NCBI GenBank assembly: GCA_021797815.1
Contig: JAJZYZ010000016.1
Span: 1-44,041 of the forward strand
Origin: Bacillota bacterium
GTDB taxonomy: Bacteria > Bacillota > Sulfobacillia > Sulfobacillales > JAIMBI01
Length of the DNA: 44,041 nt
Direction: 5' to 3'
Positions 17,743 through 25,542 of the stretch are shown here, piece after piece; within the stretch, counting starts at the first letter, position 1, and each line of letters starts with the position of its first letter. A program made the translations under genes and the position numbers. Under the pieces are notes generated by a model that searched no databases, was not told the origin of the DNA, and saw nothing but the letters and a program-made list of their open reading frames with translations.

Positions 17743-17831
17743 GTCGATGAGACCGGGCCCACGCTTTCCCATGCCGGCGAAGGAATGGATGGCGGTGATG
17801 GCGAACGCGGTCGAACAGGGACGGGTGCGGC

Positions 17832-18608
17832 ATGGCGATGCAGCCGGTAGAGGCGGAGGATCGGGTCGGCCAGATGCTCGCGGAGATCGAACGCGCGATC
17901 GGCGTCACGTTGGACCACGGGCGGCCCGGCCTCGCGGCCCGCGTCAAAAACCGGGCCGCCAGACGACTCGCGCCGGCTCTGCGTGCCGGAAGTCCGCCCG
18001 CCCGCCTGGACCAGTTGCTGAACCATCGAGAAGCGGCCGTGAGGGACATCGGGGCCGTTCTGCTGGCCGAATGCCGGTATCCGCGGGTCGAGCGCCTGGA
18101 ACGCGCCCGCGTTCTTTCCCTCGATGATGACTGGGAAGTGCGGGAATGGGCGGCAGGCCCGCTCCGTGAAAGTGTGCGCGACGACCTCGGATCGGGGCTG
18201 ACCGCCCTGGTGGCGGTGGGCGGACGGGTGAGGCGCGCCGCCGTGCTGGTCGCCCGCGACCTGGTCCTCGAAAGGGTGCTTGACGCGGAACAGGCGCGTC
18301 GGGTCGCGGATGCGGTGGTCGATGACCCGGACGCGCATGTGCGCAAGACTGTCGGCCGCTTCTTTCTCGGCGATACCGTCTCTCGCCGGTACCCTGCCGC
18401 GATGGCGAGCTGGCTTCGCAAACGGGCCCGGGACCGTCAGGTGAGTGAAGCATTTTGGAAGAACGTGACGGACCTCGTAAGCGCGGCGGCCGTCCGGGGC
18501 CATGGCGGGGAGTTCCGAGGGGCCATAACGGCGCTCATTTCCGCCGCATCTCCGCCGCGGGTGATGGCCAGGCTTCGAGCGTTCATGATGGAGGAACAGG
18601 ATGGCTGA
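17832..18608 (+). CDS. HEAT-repeat protein, AlkD-like superfamily
   Basis: This 258-residue all-helical protein has repeated helix pairs with Asp-then-Val-Arg turns: REAAVRDIGAVLL, DDDWEVREWAAGPL, GRVRRAAVLVARDL and DPDAHVRKTVGRFFLGD. This pattern is typical of HEAT-like repeats and of AlkD-type DNA alkylation-repair glycosylases. Catalytic identity is not established. Its stop overlaps the next start by 8 bp, and a DNA methyltransferase gene follows, so a DNA-directed role fits the setting. It could equally be a non-catalytic scaffold. Confidence 0.6.
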   Translation: MAMQPVEAEDRVGQMLAEIERAIGVTLDHGRPGLAARVKNRAARRLAPALRAGSPPARLDQLLNHREAAVRDIGAVLLAECRYPRVERLERARVLSLDDDWEVREWAAGPLRESVRDDLGSGLTALVAVGGRVRRAAVLVARDLVLERVLDAEQARRVADAVVDDPDAHVRKTVGRFFLGDTVSRRYPAAMASWLRKRARDRQVSEAFWKNVTDLVSAAAVRGHGGEFRGAITALISAASPPRVMARLRAFMMEEQDG

Positions 18609-18885
18609 GACCAAAGTCCATCTCCATTGGGGCGACGGCATCGTGGCGGAGGAAGTGCGCCTCACCACGTCTTATCACGTCGCGGTGGCGCAGCTCATCG
18701 TCATGGAGGACCACTCCGAGCTTCTTCGCTTTTGTTGGTACGACCACACCGGGCGGTTTCATCGCTCTCCGCTGATTGTGGATCCGAAGACGTGGGCCGA
18801 TCTCCTCCGGGTGGCGAAGGCGCAGGCACCCCGGCTCTACGAGCGGCTCCGCGGCGAGGATGAAGCGGCCGGTGAACAGGCTTGA
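18601..18885 (+). CDS. Small protein of unknown function coupled to HEAT-repeat gene
   Basis: This 94-residue soluble protein opens with short strands (KVHLHWGDGIVAEEVRLTTSYHVAVAQLIVM), has an aromatic LLRFCWYDHTGRFHRSP segment and ends in a helix with an acidic tail. I do not recognise a family. The ATG lies inside the last codons of the HEAT gene, with AGGA just upstream, so the two are almost certainly translationally coupled. GC-rich third positions support coding. Confidence 0.6.
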   Translation: MAETKVHLHWGDGIVAEEVRLTTSYHVAVAQLIVMEDHSELLRFCWYDHTGRFHRSPLIVDPKTWADLLRVAKAQAPRLYERLRGEDEAAGEQA

Positions 18886-19044
18886 CACGGTGGAACACTC
18901 CTATTTCGGACGCTGGTGCCGGATGGAGCAAGGGAAACCGCCGGGCGGCCGTCCGCTCGGTGCCCCCCGGGAAGCGATGGGTCTTGGCCCCAGGACGGAG
19001 CCGGGGTTTTGCTGCCCGGCCACCGCGGCCGTGGGAGGTGTGAG

Positions 19045-20049
19045 ATGGCGCGCCAGAAGACTCGCAAGCAGATCCACTTCACCGAGTACGACGGAGGGCC
19101 GGAAGGGGTTCGCGTCCCGCCGGGCTTTTCGGAAGACGGTGTGGTTGGGAGTGTGACGGGAGGAGAACGCTCCCCCGGCGCGGCGCGGGCCGTGGGGCGG
19201 ATCGTGTTGGGAGACGGCCTTCTTGCCATGCGCGCACTCCCCGACGCGTCCTTCGACGCCATTTACCTCGATCCACCCTTCCGAACCGGTAAAGCTCAAA
19301 CGGCGGACCGCGCGCAGTTTCCTGACCAATGGTCCAGCATGGACGCCTATCTGAACTGGCTCTTTCCGTTCGTGGAGGAAGCGCAGCGGCTCCTGACTCC
19401 GACCGGCTGGTTCTGGCTCCACCTCGACTGGCACAGTGTCCACTACGCGAAGGTGCTGACGGACGGGATCTTCGGGGCCCGCCACTTCCGGAACGAGATT
19501 GTGTGGCACTACACCGGACGGCGGACGCCGGCCGATCGCCGCTTCAACCAGAAGCACGACACGCTTCTTCTCTATGCGCGCAGCGAGAAGAGCCGCCTCA
19601 GTCCGCTTGCGGAAGCGTGGAGCCGGGAGGACTACCTGCACATGAAGCGTCAGCAGCTTCAGCACGATCCCGATGGCCGCGAATGGATCTGGGGACATGC
19701 GGGCCGGGGTCGCTCGCGGGCTTACAAGATCTATATCGACGAGCAGGTGAGCCGGGGACGTGCCGTCGACAGCGTCTGGGACATCCCGATTATCAACACC
19801 AGCGCGGAGGAACGTACCGGCTACCCCACACAGAAGCCAGTGGCCCTCCTGGAGCGCGTCTGCCGGACGAGTGTCCCGCCCGGTGGTCTCATCGGCGACT
19901 TCATGGCCGGATCCGGCACCACGGGCGTCGCGGCCTGTCGGACTGGCCGGCGCTTCTATCTGGTGGACCGGCTGCCGGAAGCGGTTCGGATTGCGGAAGA
20001 ACGCATGGCGGATGCCGGCTGTCCCGTGCGCGCTGAAGAAAATCCGTAG
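19045..20049 (+). CDS. DNA methyltransferase, beta class (N4-cytosine or N6-adenine)
   Basis: This 334-residue site-specific DNA methyltransferase has catalytic motif IV DPPF at 76-79 in the N-terminal half, a target-recognition region in the middle, TGYPTQKP ahead of the SAM site, and the SAM-binding motif I (FMAGSGTTG, starting near 285) at the C-terminal end. That order defines the beta class. ATG 19045 is chosen because GGAGG lies 6-10 bp before it; the longer upstream frame is low-complexity. No restriction endonuclease gene is adjacent, so it may be an orphan methylase. It follows the HEAT and small-protein genes on the same strand. Confidence 0.9.
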   Translation: MARQKTRKQIHFTEYDGGPEGVRVPPGFSEDGVVGSVTGGERSPGAARAVGRIVLGDGLLAMRALPDASFDAIYLDPPFRTGKAQTADRAQFPDQWSSMDAYLNWLFPFVEEAQRLLTPTGWFWLHLDWHSVHYAKVLTDGIFGARHFRNEIVWHYTGRRTPADRRFNQKHDTLLLYARSEKSRLSPLAEAWSREDYLHMKRQQLQHDPDGREWIWGHAGRGRSRAYKIYIDEQVSRGRAVDSVWDIPIINTSAEERTGYPTQKPVALLERVCRTSVPPGGLIGDFMAGSGTTGVAACRTGRRFYLVDRLPEAVRIAEERMADAGCPVRAEENP

Positions 20050-20148
20050 GCGTCACATGGCCTTCGATGGTGGTACATGAATGACATGGGCGTGAAAGAA
20101 TGTTCCGGCGCGCGGCATCGGTAGAGGAACGGGAAGGGAGCTTCCGCC

Positions 20149-20907
20149 GTGCGGGTTTTGGTGCTCTCAGACATCCATGGCAACACCCCGGCTCTGCAAG
20201 CGGTGCTTGCCGACAGCGAGGCCTGCCCCGTCGACGCGCTTGTGGTCACGGGGGACGTGCTGATCGGCCCGGATCCCCTGGGGGTCCTGGACCTTCTGGC
20301 GGCGGTGCCCTATCCGGTTCACACTGTGCGGGGCAACGCCGATCAAGAGCTCGTGGACGCCTTTGACGGCGTGTACGCTCCGACTGGCGACCGCTATTGG
20401 GACGAGCTCACCTTATGGGCGGCAGGGCAGATAGACCGCACCATCCGGGATCAGATCGCCGGCTGGCCGACGGGGATAACCCTGCCTGTGGACGGCATCG
20501 GCGAGGTTCTCTTCGTGCATGCCACTCCCTGGTCGCTCACTGACATCGTGCTGGTGGACACGTCCATGGCGCGCTGGGATGCCGCATTGAGGGGCATAGA
20601 CGCCGATGCCGTCGTGCTGGGACACACGCACATGCCCTTTGCCCGCCGGGTGGACCGGCGCCTCATTGTGAACGCCGGCAGCGTCGGCATGCCCTATGGG
20701 CATGAGGGCGCGTCGTGGCTGGCATTGGGGCGTCAGGTGGTGTTCGGGCAGACCCTTTACGACGTCCAGGAGGCGGCGCGGCGAATCCTCGGGGGCGGGT
20801 GTCCGGGCGCTTCCGTGTTCGTGCAAGACTTCGTGCTCTCCCATCCGAGCGACCGGGAAGCGCTGAGTGTATTCGGGTCCCGGGCCGAGGAACCGTCGGC
20901 GGATTAG
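20149..20907 (+). CDS. Metallophosphoesterase (YfcE/diadenosine tetraphosphatase-like)
   Basis: This 252-residue calcineurin-fold phosphoesterase shows the full set of metal-binding motifs: SDIHGN at 7-12, TGDVL, RGNAD, VHATP and GHTHMPF. A GTG start is used. The substrate cannot be deduced; relatives hydrolyse phosphodiesters or dinucleotides. The gene stands alone between the methyltransferase and leuS. Confidence 0.88.
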   Translation: MRVLVLSDIHGNTPALQAVLADSEACPVDALVVTGDVLIGPDPLGVLDLLAAVPYPVHTVRGNADQELVDAFDGVYAPTGDRYWDELTLWAAGQIDRTIRDQIAGWPTGITLPVDGIGEVLFVHATPWSLTDIVLVDTSMARWDAALRGIDADAVVLGHTHMPFARRVDRRLIVNAGSVGMPYGHEGASWLALGRQVVFGQTLYDVQEAARRILGGGCPGASVFVQDFVLSHPSDREALSVFGSRAEEPSAD

Positions 20908-21157
20908 GCGTTTTTCTTGGGAGTGGGTGTCCGGCCGGACGAAGCGGCCGAGGGCCCAACGGATAACGACGAACGCGGGCCCAGCCTATCGATGCGGCAG
21001 GCCAGGGTGTTACACTGGCGCACAAGACTTATCTCGCCAGGTACCGGAACGCGCCGGGTGACGGACGGATCTGAAGCCGCCCCCCTCGGCGCCGGCCCCG
21101 TGGGCGAGCTTTTCCGTTCGCATGCAGAGGCACCGGTCTTAACAGGAGGCTATCATC

Positions 21158-23596
21158 GTGGGCTACGACGCGGGAACCATCGAGGCAAAGTGGCGGAAAC
21201 GCTGGGCGGACGAAGGCGTGGGCGAGGTGGATCTCGACCGCGCTCCGCGGCCTTTTTACAATTTGCTGATGTTCCCCTATCCGTCGGCCGAGGGCCTGCA
21301 CATCGGCAATGTGTTTGCCTTCACGGGCGTCGACGTCCACGGGCGCTACAAGGCGCTTTGCGGTCACGACGTCTTTGAACCGATCGGGTTTGACGCGTTT
21401 GGCATGCACAGTGAGAACTTTGCCCTCAAGGTGAACAAGCATCCCATGGGGCTCGTGGCGGAGAACGTGCGTCATTTTCGTGAGCAGCTCCAGCGCATGG
21501 AGGGGCGGTTCGCGTGGTCGCATGTGGTTGACACAACCACCCCCGAGTACTACCGGTTCACGCAGTGGATTTTCCTGCAGATGTTCAAGCGGGGTCTCGC
21601 GGAGCGGCGCATGGCGCCTGTCAACTGGTGCCCGTCCTGCCTGACCGTGCTGGCTGACGAGCAGGTGATACAAGGAGCCTGCGAGCGTTGCGGAACGCCC
21701 GTGGTGACGCGAAACCTCGAGCAGTGGTTCCTGAAGATCACACGCTATGCGGACCGGCTCCTCGACCATCTGCCGGATCTTGACTGGTCGGAGGTGGTGA
21801 AGACCGCGCAGCGGAACTGGATCGGCCGCAGCGAGGGGCTCGAGATGGCGTTTCCGGTGGTGGATCACGAAGGGTCAGAAGTGGCGTTCTTCACGACCCG
21901 TCCCGACACCATCTATGGCGCTTCTTTCATTGTCCTCGCGCCCGAGCATCCCCTGCTGCCGGACATCGTGGCGCCGGAACGGCGGGCTATGGTGGATGCT
22001 TACGTTCGCGAGGCCGTAAATCGGCGCGACACCGACCGGATGGACATGACCCGGGAGAAGACCGGTGTAGACACCGGCGCCCGGGCACGCAATCTGGCTA
22101 CGGGCGAGGAGATTCCCATCTGGGTCGCGGACTACGTTCTTGGCACCTACGGCACCGGCGCCATTATGGCGGTGCCGGCGCACGACCAGCGCGACTTCGA
22201 GTTTGCCCGGCGATTTGGCCTGCCGGTACCGGTCGTGGTGACCCCGGAGAGCAGGCTTTCCGACCCGCTGCCCGAGGCGTTTTCCGGTGAAGGCACCCTC
22301 GTTCATTCGGGACCCTTTGACGGTCTTTCCAGCGAGGACGCGAGAGAGGCCGTCATCGACTGGGCCCGCCGAGAGGGACTGGGCCAACGACGTGTCACCT
22401 ATCGCCTGCGTGACTGGCTCATATCGCGGCAGCGCTACTGGGGTCCGCCCATTCCCCTTATCTATTGCGACGGCTGCGGCATCGTGCCGGTCCCGGAGGA
22501 GGACCTGCCGGTGGTGCTGCCCTATGTGGAGAATTTCCGGCCCACCGGAACGGGGGTGTCTCCGCTGGCGGCGGTGCCCGAGTTCGTAAATACCCCGTGT
22601 CCGCGCTGCGGGCGGCCGGCGCGCAGGGAAACTGACGTGTCGGACAACTTTCTCGATTCAGCCTGGTACTACCTGCGCTACCCCTCTACCGACCGGAACG
22701 ACGTCATCGTGGACCCGGACCGCACGGCCCGGTGGCTCCCGGTTGACATGTACATCGGCGGCAAGGAGCACTCGGTGCTGCATCTCCTGTACACACGCTT
22801 TGTGTGCATGGTGCTGAACGAGATTGGCGTCATCGACTTTGACGAGCCGTTCAAGCAGTTTCGGGCACACGGGATGATGATCATGAACGGATCCAAGATG
22901 TCGAAGTCGCGGGGCAACGTGGTGAACCCCGACCACCTCTTTGACCGCTACGGAGCCGACACCACCCGCATGTACCTGATGTTCATGGGTCCCTACCAGG
23001 AGGGCGCAGACTTTTCGGACAAGGGCATCCGCGGCATCGAGCGGTTCCTTAACCGGGTGTGGGATCTGGTCACGGGCACGTCCCTAAAGAGAAACACCGA
23101 GGGTGTGACAGAGGCGGCGCAGCGCATTCGCCACCGCACAATCGCCCGGGTGACCCGCGACATTGCGGCCCTTCACTACAACACCGCCGTAGCCGCCCTG
23201 ATGGAGTACGTAAACGCCCTCAGTCAGAGCGGGGCCACCGCCGAGGATGTGGAGACCCTGCTGGTCCTCCTGTGGCCGTTCACGCCCGCCATGGCCGACG
23301 AGCTGTGGGAGTTCACCGGCCATGCGGCGGGGATCTGGAAGGCATCCTGGCCGGTCGCGGACGAGCGCTACCTGCAGGATGCCGAGGTGGAGATACCGAT
23401 CCAGGTGAACGGCCGCGTGCGCGACCGCATGACCGTCCCGGTGGACCTACCCGAGGAGGACGCCGTCGCCCTGGCCATGGACCGCGACCGGATCAAGGCG
23501 GCGCTGTCGGGCCCGCCGACGCGCGTCGTCTACGTGCCCGGCCGGACGCTCAACATCGTCGTGCTGTCGGCGGCGGGAGCCGAAGCGTCTCCCTAA
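21158..23596 (+). CDS. leuS: Leucyl-tRNA synthetase
   Basis: This 812-residue class I synthetase charges tRNA-Leu. The signature region reads HIGN at 48-51 rather than HIGH, followed by GRYKALCGHDVF and GFDAFGMHSENFAL. The zinc module NWCPSCLTVLADEQV...CERCG follows, then the editing domain with TTRPDTIYG and GTGAIMAVPAHDQRDFEFA, and KMSKS at 580-584. The C-terminal anticodon-binding part ends with a VNGRVRDR segment as usual. The GTG start has AGGAGG 9-10 bp upstream. The 250-bp region before it shows no T-box core. The gene ends exactly where the convergent thioredoxin-like gene ends. Confidence 0.97.
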   Translation: MGYDAGTIEAKWRKRWADEGVGEVDLDRAPRPFYNLLMFPYPSAEGLHIGNVFAFTGVDVHGRYKALCGHDVFEPIGFDAFGMHSENFALKVNKHPMGLVAENVRHFREQLQRMEGRFAWSHVVDTTTPEYYRFTQWIFLQMFKRGLAERRMAPVNWCPSCLTVLADEQVIQGACERCGTPVVTRNLEQWFLKITRYADRLLDHLPDLDWSEVVKTAQRNWIGRSEGLEMAFPVVDHEGSEVAFFTTRPDTIYGASFIVLAPEHPLLPDIVAPERRAMVDAYVREAVNRRDTDRMDMTREKTGVDTGARARNLATGEEIPIWVADYVLGTYGTGAIMAVPAHDQRDFEFARRFGLPVPVVVTPESRLSDPLPEAFSGEGTLVHSGPFDGLSSEDAREAVIDWARREGLGQRRVTYRLRDWLISRQRYWGPPIPLIYCDGCGIVPVPEEDLPVVLPYVENFRPTGTGVSPLAAVPEFVNTPCPRCGRPARRETDVSDNFLDSAWYYLRYPSTDRNDVIVDPDRTARWLPVDMYIGGKEHSVLHLLYTRFVCMVLNEIGVIDFDEPFKQFRAHGMMIMNGSKMSKSRGNVVNPDHLFDRYGADTTRMYLMFMGPYQEGADFSDKGIRGIERFLNRVWDLVTGTSLKRNTEGVTEAAQRIRHRTIARVTRDIAALHYNTAVAALMEYVNALSQSGATAEDVETLLVLLWPFTPAMADELWEFTGHAAGIWKASWPVADERYLQDAEVEIPIQVNGRVRDRMTVPVDLPEEDAVALAMDRDRIKAALSGPPTRVVYVPGRTLNIVVLSAAGAEASP

Positions 23597-23932
23597 CTAC
23601 AGCTTCCGGGGCTTCTTGTCGCCACGGGCGAAGGCCGCGAGCTCCTCTTCGGACCGGAAGCCCACGAGACGGCCGGTCTCTTCGCCGTTCGCGAACCGGA
23701 TAGTGGTGGGAATACCGACCACGCGATAACGCGACGCCAACTCCGGTTCCTCATCGGTGTCGACGTGCACCATCACGGCCGCGCCGCCCACTTCGTCTGC
23801 TGCCTGTTCCGCGACTGGACCCAGCCGCCGACAGTGCGGTCACCAGTTGGCGCCGAAAACTACGACGGTGGGCGTCGTTGCCCGCAGTACGACCTCGTCA
23901 AAAGTGACCGTGTCCACTTCCGAAAGAACCAT
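23597..23932 (-). CDS. Thioredoxin-like selenoprotein candidate (in-frame TGA in active site, UPHC)
   Basis: Reading from ATG 23930-23932 to TAG at 23597 gives 112 codons in one frame, interrupted only by TGA at 23840-23842 (codon 31). The context is W30-TGA31-P32-H33-C34, so the TGA replaces the nucleophilic Cys of a thioredoxin CxxC site. Before it come a beta strand (TPTVVVFGAN); after it RRLGP, the strand AAVMVHVD, and cis-Pro75 in VGIPTT, a complete thioredoxin fold of 111 residues. AAGGAGG sits 5 bp before the ATG. A hairpin with loop GGUC follows the TGA at SECIS spacing. I infer selenocysteine insertion; an inactivating mutation or sequencing error is the alternative. CPHC is the DsbA-type motif, so this may be a strongly oxidising redox protein. 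SelA/B/C/D genes are not in the window. Confidence 0.8.
23811..23828 (-). promoter_or_regulatory. Bacterial SECIS-like hairpin in thioredoxin-like mRNA
   Basis: On the minus strand GCGGCTG (23828-23822) pairs with CAGTCGC (23817-23811), seven pairs including one G-U, closing the loop GGTC (23821-23818). Eighteen bases separate the TGA from the loop. As I recall it, E. coli fdhF has the same 18-nt spacing and the same GGUC loop, whose G23 and U24 contact SelB. The bulged U17 of fdhF is not present here; that position is a paired G. Confidence 0.65.
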
Positions 23933-24103
23933 AAAAGCCTCCTTAAAAAGCCTCCTTGACTACGTCTTGAACGACGCCTTCCCCATATGGTACCAAGCTC
24001 CACGACCCTACACAGCACGGGGGGAAGGCGACGGCTCCGGGCCACCAGGGCCGCGTGGGCCAAGACGTAGAGATTGCTATGATGGCGACAACGGAGTGAT
24101 GCG

Positions 24104-24664
24104 GTGTTCCAGCGAAACGGCGTGAGCATCCGGCCGATGGAGCTTGATGACATCGACCGTCTCTACGATTGGCACCGCGACCTCGAAATCGAGTCCGGGG
24201 CCGGATGGAGCGCGTGGATGTCGCGGGCCCGCTTCGTTCATCGTTACGAAGAGATGGTGCGCGAGCCGCCCGAGGACTTCCTGCTGTTTGGGATCGAGTA
24301 TGAAGGGGATCTCGTGGGATATGTCGAGCTGGCGGAGATCAGTCGGATCGCACGCCGGGCCGCAGTCGGCTTCGTGGTGGGCGACCGCGGCCGGCGTCGG
24401 CGCGGCATCGCCACCGACGCCCTCATCCTGACCCTCGACTACGGCTTCGCCCTGGAGGACCTTGAGCGCATCTACGCGGAGGTGTACACGTTCAACGCCG
24501 CCTCCGCCGCCCTGGTCGAGAAAGTCGGCTTCCGGCACGAGGGAACGCTCCGACAGCACGAGGTGCACCAGGGGCGGCGCACCGACCTCGCCATCTATGG
24601 CATGCTGCGCGACGAGTTCTACGAACGGTACCCGACCGTTCTGCCGAATCTCGGCCGGGAGTAG
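24104..24664 (+). CDS. GNAT-family N-acetyltransferase, RimJ/RimL-like
   Basis: This 186-residue acetyl-CoA-dependent acyltransferase has an N-terminal VSIRPMELDDIDRLYDWHRD, typical of the RimJ/RimL group. The acetyl-CoA pyrophosphate-binding loop is DRGRRRRGIATDA, and the late strand-helix YTFNAASAALVEKVGFRHEGTLRQ is characteristic. The substrate may be a protein N-terminus, an aminoglycoside-like molecule or an amino acid. A GTG start is used. It is divergent from the thioredoxin-like gene, with a 171-bp region between them. Confidence 0.9.
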   Translation: MFQRNGVSIRPMELDDIDRLYDWHRDLEIESGAGWSAWMSRARFVHRYEEMVREPPEDFLLFGIEYEGDLVGYVELAEISRIARRAAVGFVVGDRGRRRRGIATDALILTLDYGFALEDLERIYAEVYTFNAASAALVEKVGFRHEGTLRQHEVHQGRRTDLAIYGMLRDEFYERYPTVLPNLGRE

Positions 24665-24706
24665 GGGAGTAGAAGGACTGCAAGAACTGGAAGAAGGAGG
24701 CCCCTC

Positions 24707-24955
24707 ATGTACATGGTCAGCAGGATAAGGGGTGGCTGGGGCGTCCTCGCCGCCGTGATCGGAGCGGCAGGCTTCGTGCTCAGTTGGATTCCGTTCATCG
24801 GCATCGCCATCGGCTACATCCTCGGTCTTGTGGCGATTGCCACCGGCGTGGCGGGCCTCGTCCGGCCGGGATCGAAGGGGCTGGCCCTGGCCGGCATCGG
24901 CCTCGGCATCGTGACCCTCATGTTTAAGAGCATTCCCATCATTCGCTGGCTGTAG
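24707..24955 (+). CDS. Small two- or three-helix membrane protein (DUF4190-like)
   Basis: This 82-residue hydrophobic protein has helices at about 11-30, 33-53 and 58-75, separated by short Gly/Pro loops, with a conserved-looking IGYILGLVAIATGVAGLV core. AAGGAGG lies 7-8 bp before the ATG, which supports translation. The function is unknown. Confidence 0.7.
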   Translation: MYMVSRIRGGWGVLAAVIGAAGFVLSWIPFIGIAIGYILGLVAIATGVAGLVRPGSKGLALAGIGLGIVTLMFKSIPIIRWL

Positions 24956-25003
24956 GCGAGCTGCCGGACGGGTCCGTCGGCGGGTGGCGTCATCGAGCTT
25001 AAA

Positions 25004-25033
25004 TTGACACGTCGCTGGCACGGGTGCTACTAT
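25004..25033 (+). promoter_or_regulatory. Sigma-A promoter of rpmG-secE-nusG-rplK-rplA
   Basis: TTGACA (25004-25009) and TACTAT (25028-25033) are separated by 18 bp, with TGC just before the -10. This is the best consensus match near this operon and lies 29 bp before the rpmG start. Confidence 0.75.
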
Positions 25034-25061
25034 CGTTCAGCATCGATGGGAGGATGGCGTC

Positions 25062-25211
25062 GTGCGCACGGTTATTACGCTCGCCTGCACGGAGTGCCGG
25101 CGACGCAATTACACCACCAGCAAGAACAAGAAGAACGACCCGAACCGCCTCGAGCGCCGGAAGTACTGCCGGTGGTGCCGCACGCACACGGTCCATCGTG
25201 AGACGCGCTGA
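25062..25211 (+). CDS. rpmG: Ribosomal protein bL33
   Basis: This 49-residue zinc-ribbon protein of the 50S subunit starts at GTG 25062 with [12 protein letters not shown]. Two CxxC pairs (CTEC and CRWC) form the zinc site, so this is the zinc-binding (C+) form. The [21 protein letters not shown] core is diagnostic. GGGAGG precedes the GTG by about 8 bp. It leads the operon, as in many Bacillota (rpmG-secE-nusG). Confidence 0.95.
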   Translation: MRTVITLACTECRRRNYTTSKNKKNDPNRLERRKYCRWCRTHTVHRETR

Positions 25212-25250
25212 CGCCTGAACGGCTCATCTCCCGGAAAGCGGGCGACCTCA

Positions 25251-25481
25251 ATGGGGATGAAGATGGGACCGAAAGGGAAGTCAACGCGGCCTACAGAACC
25301 GTCCGGCCCTCAGCAGCTGGTGCGCGACGTGGCGCTGGAGCTGAAGCGGGTGGTGTGGCCAACGCCGCGCCAGGCGCTCGGATATACCGGATTTGTTGTA
25401 CTGGCTGTCATTGTGGTCTCGTTGTTGACGGTGGTGCTGGACCTGTTTTTCGGATTCGCCATCGGCAAGATCGTGCCCTAG
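25251..25481 (+). CDS. secE: Protein translocase subunit SecE
   Basis: This 76-residue single-span SecE has the conserved amphipathic segment VRDVALELKRVVWPTPRQAL ahead of one transmembrane helix (GYTGFVVLAVIVVSLLTVVLDLFF). It clamps the SecY channel at the cytoplasmic membrane. Met3 and Met5 are alternative starts. It lies between rpmG and nusG, the usual place. Confidence 0.95.
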   Translation: MGMKMGPKGKSTRPTEPSGPQQLVRDVALELKRVVWPTPRQALGYTGFVVLAVIVVSLLTVVLDLFFGFAIGKIVP

Positions 25482-25542
25482 GACTTCACACGTCGGATAT
25501 GGTGGCTCCGGCGTATTTTTGTTGGGGAGGCGGCACCTAACC

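Noticed and set aside
20908-21157. T-box riboswitch upstream of leuS
   Set aside because: An AGGGTG occurs near 21003, but the conserved T-box core and antiterminator-terminator pair are missing.
23597-23791. A free-standing 64-residue ORF
   Set aside because: It is only the C-terminal half of a thioredoxin fold; the upstream half is in the same frame across the TGA and has its own ribosome-binding site.
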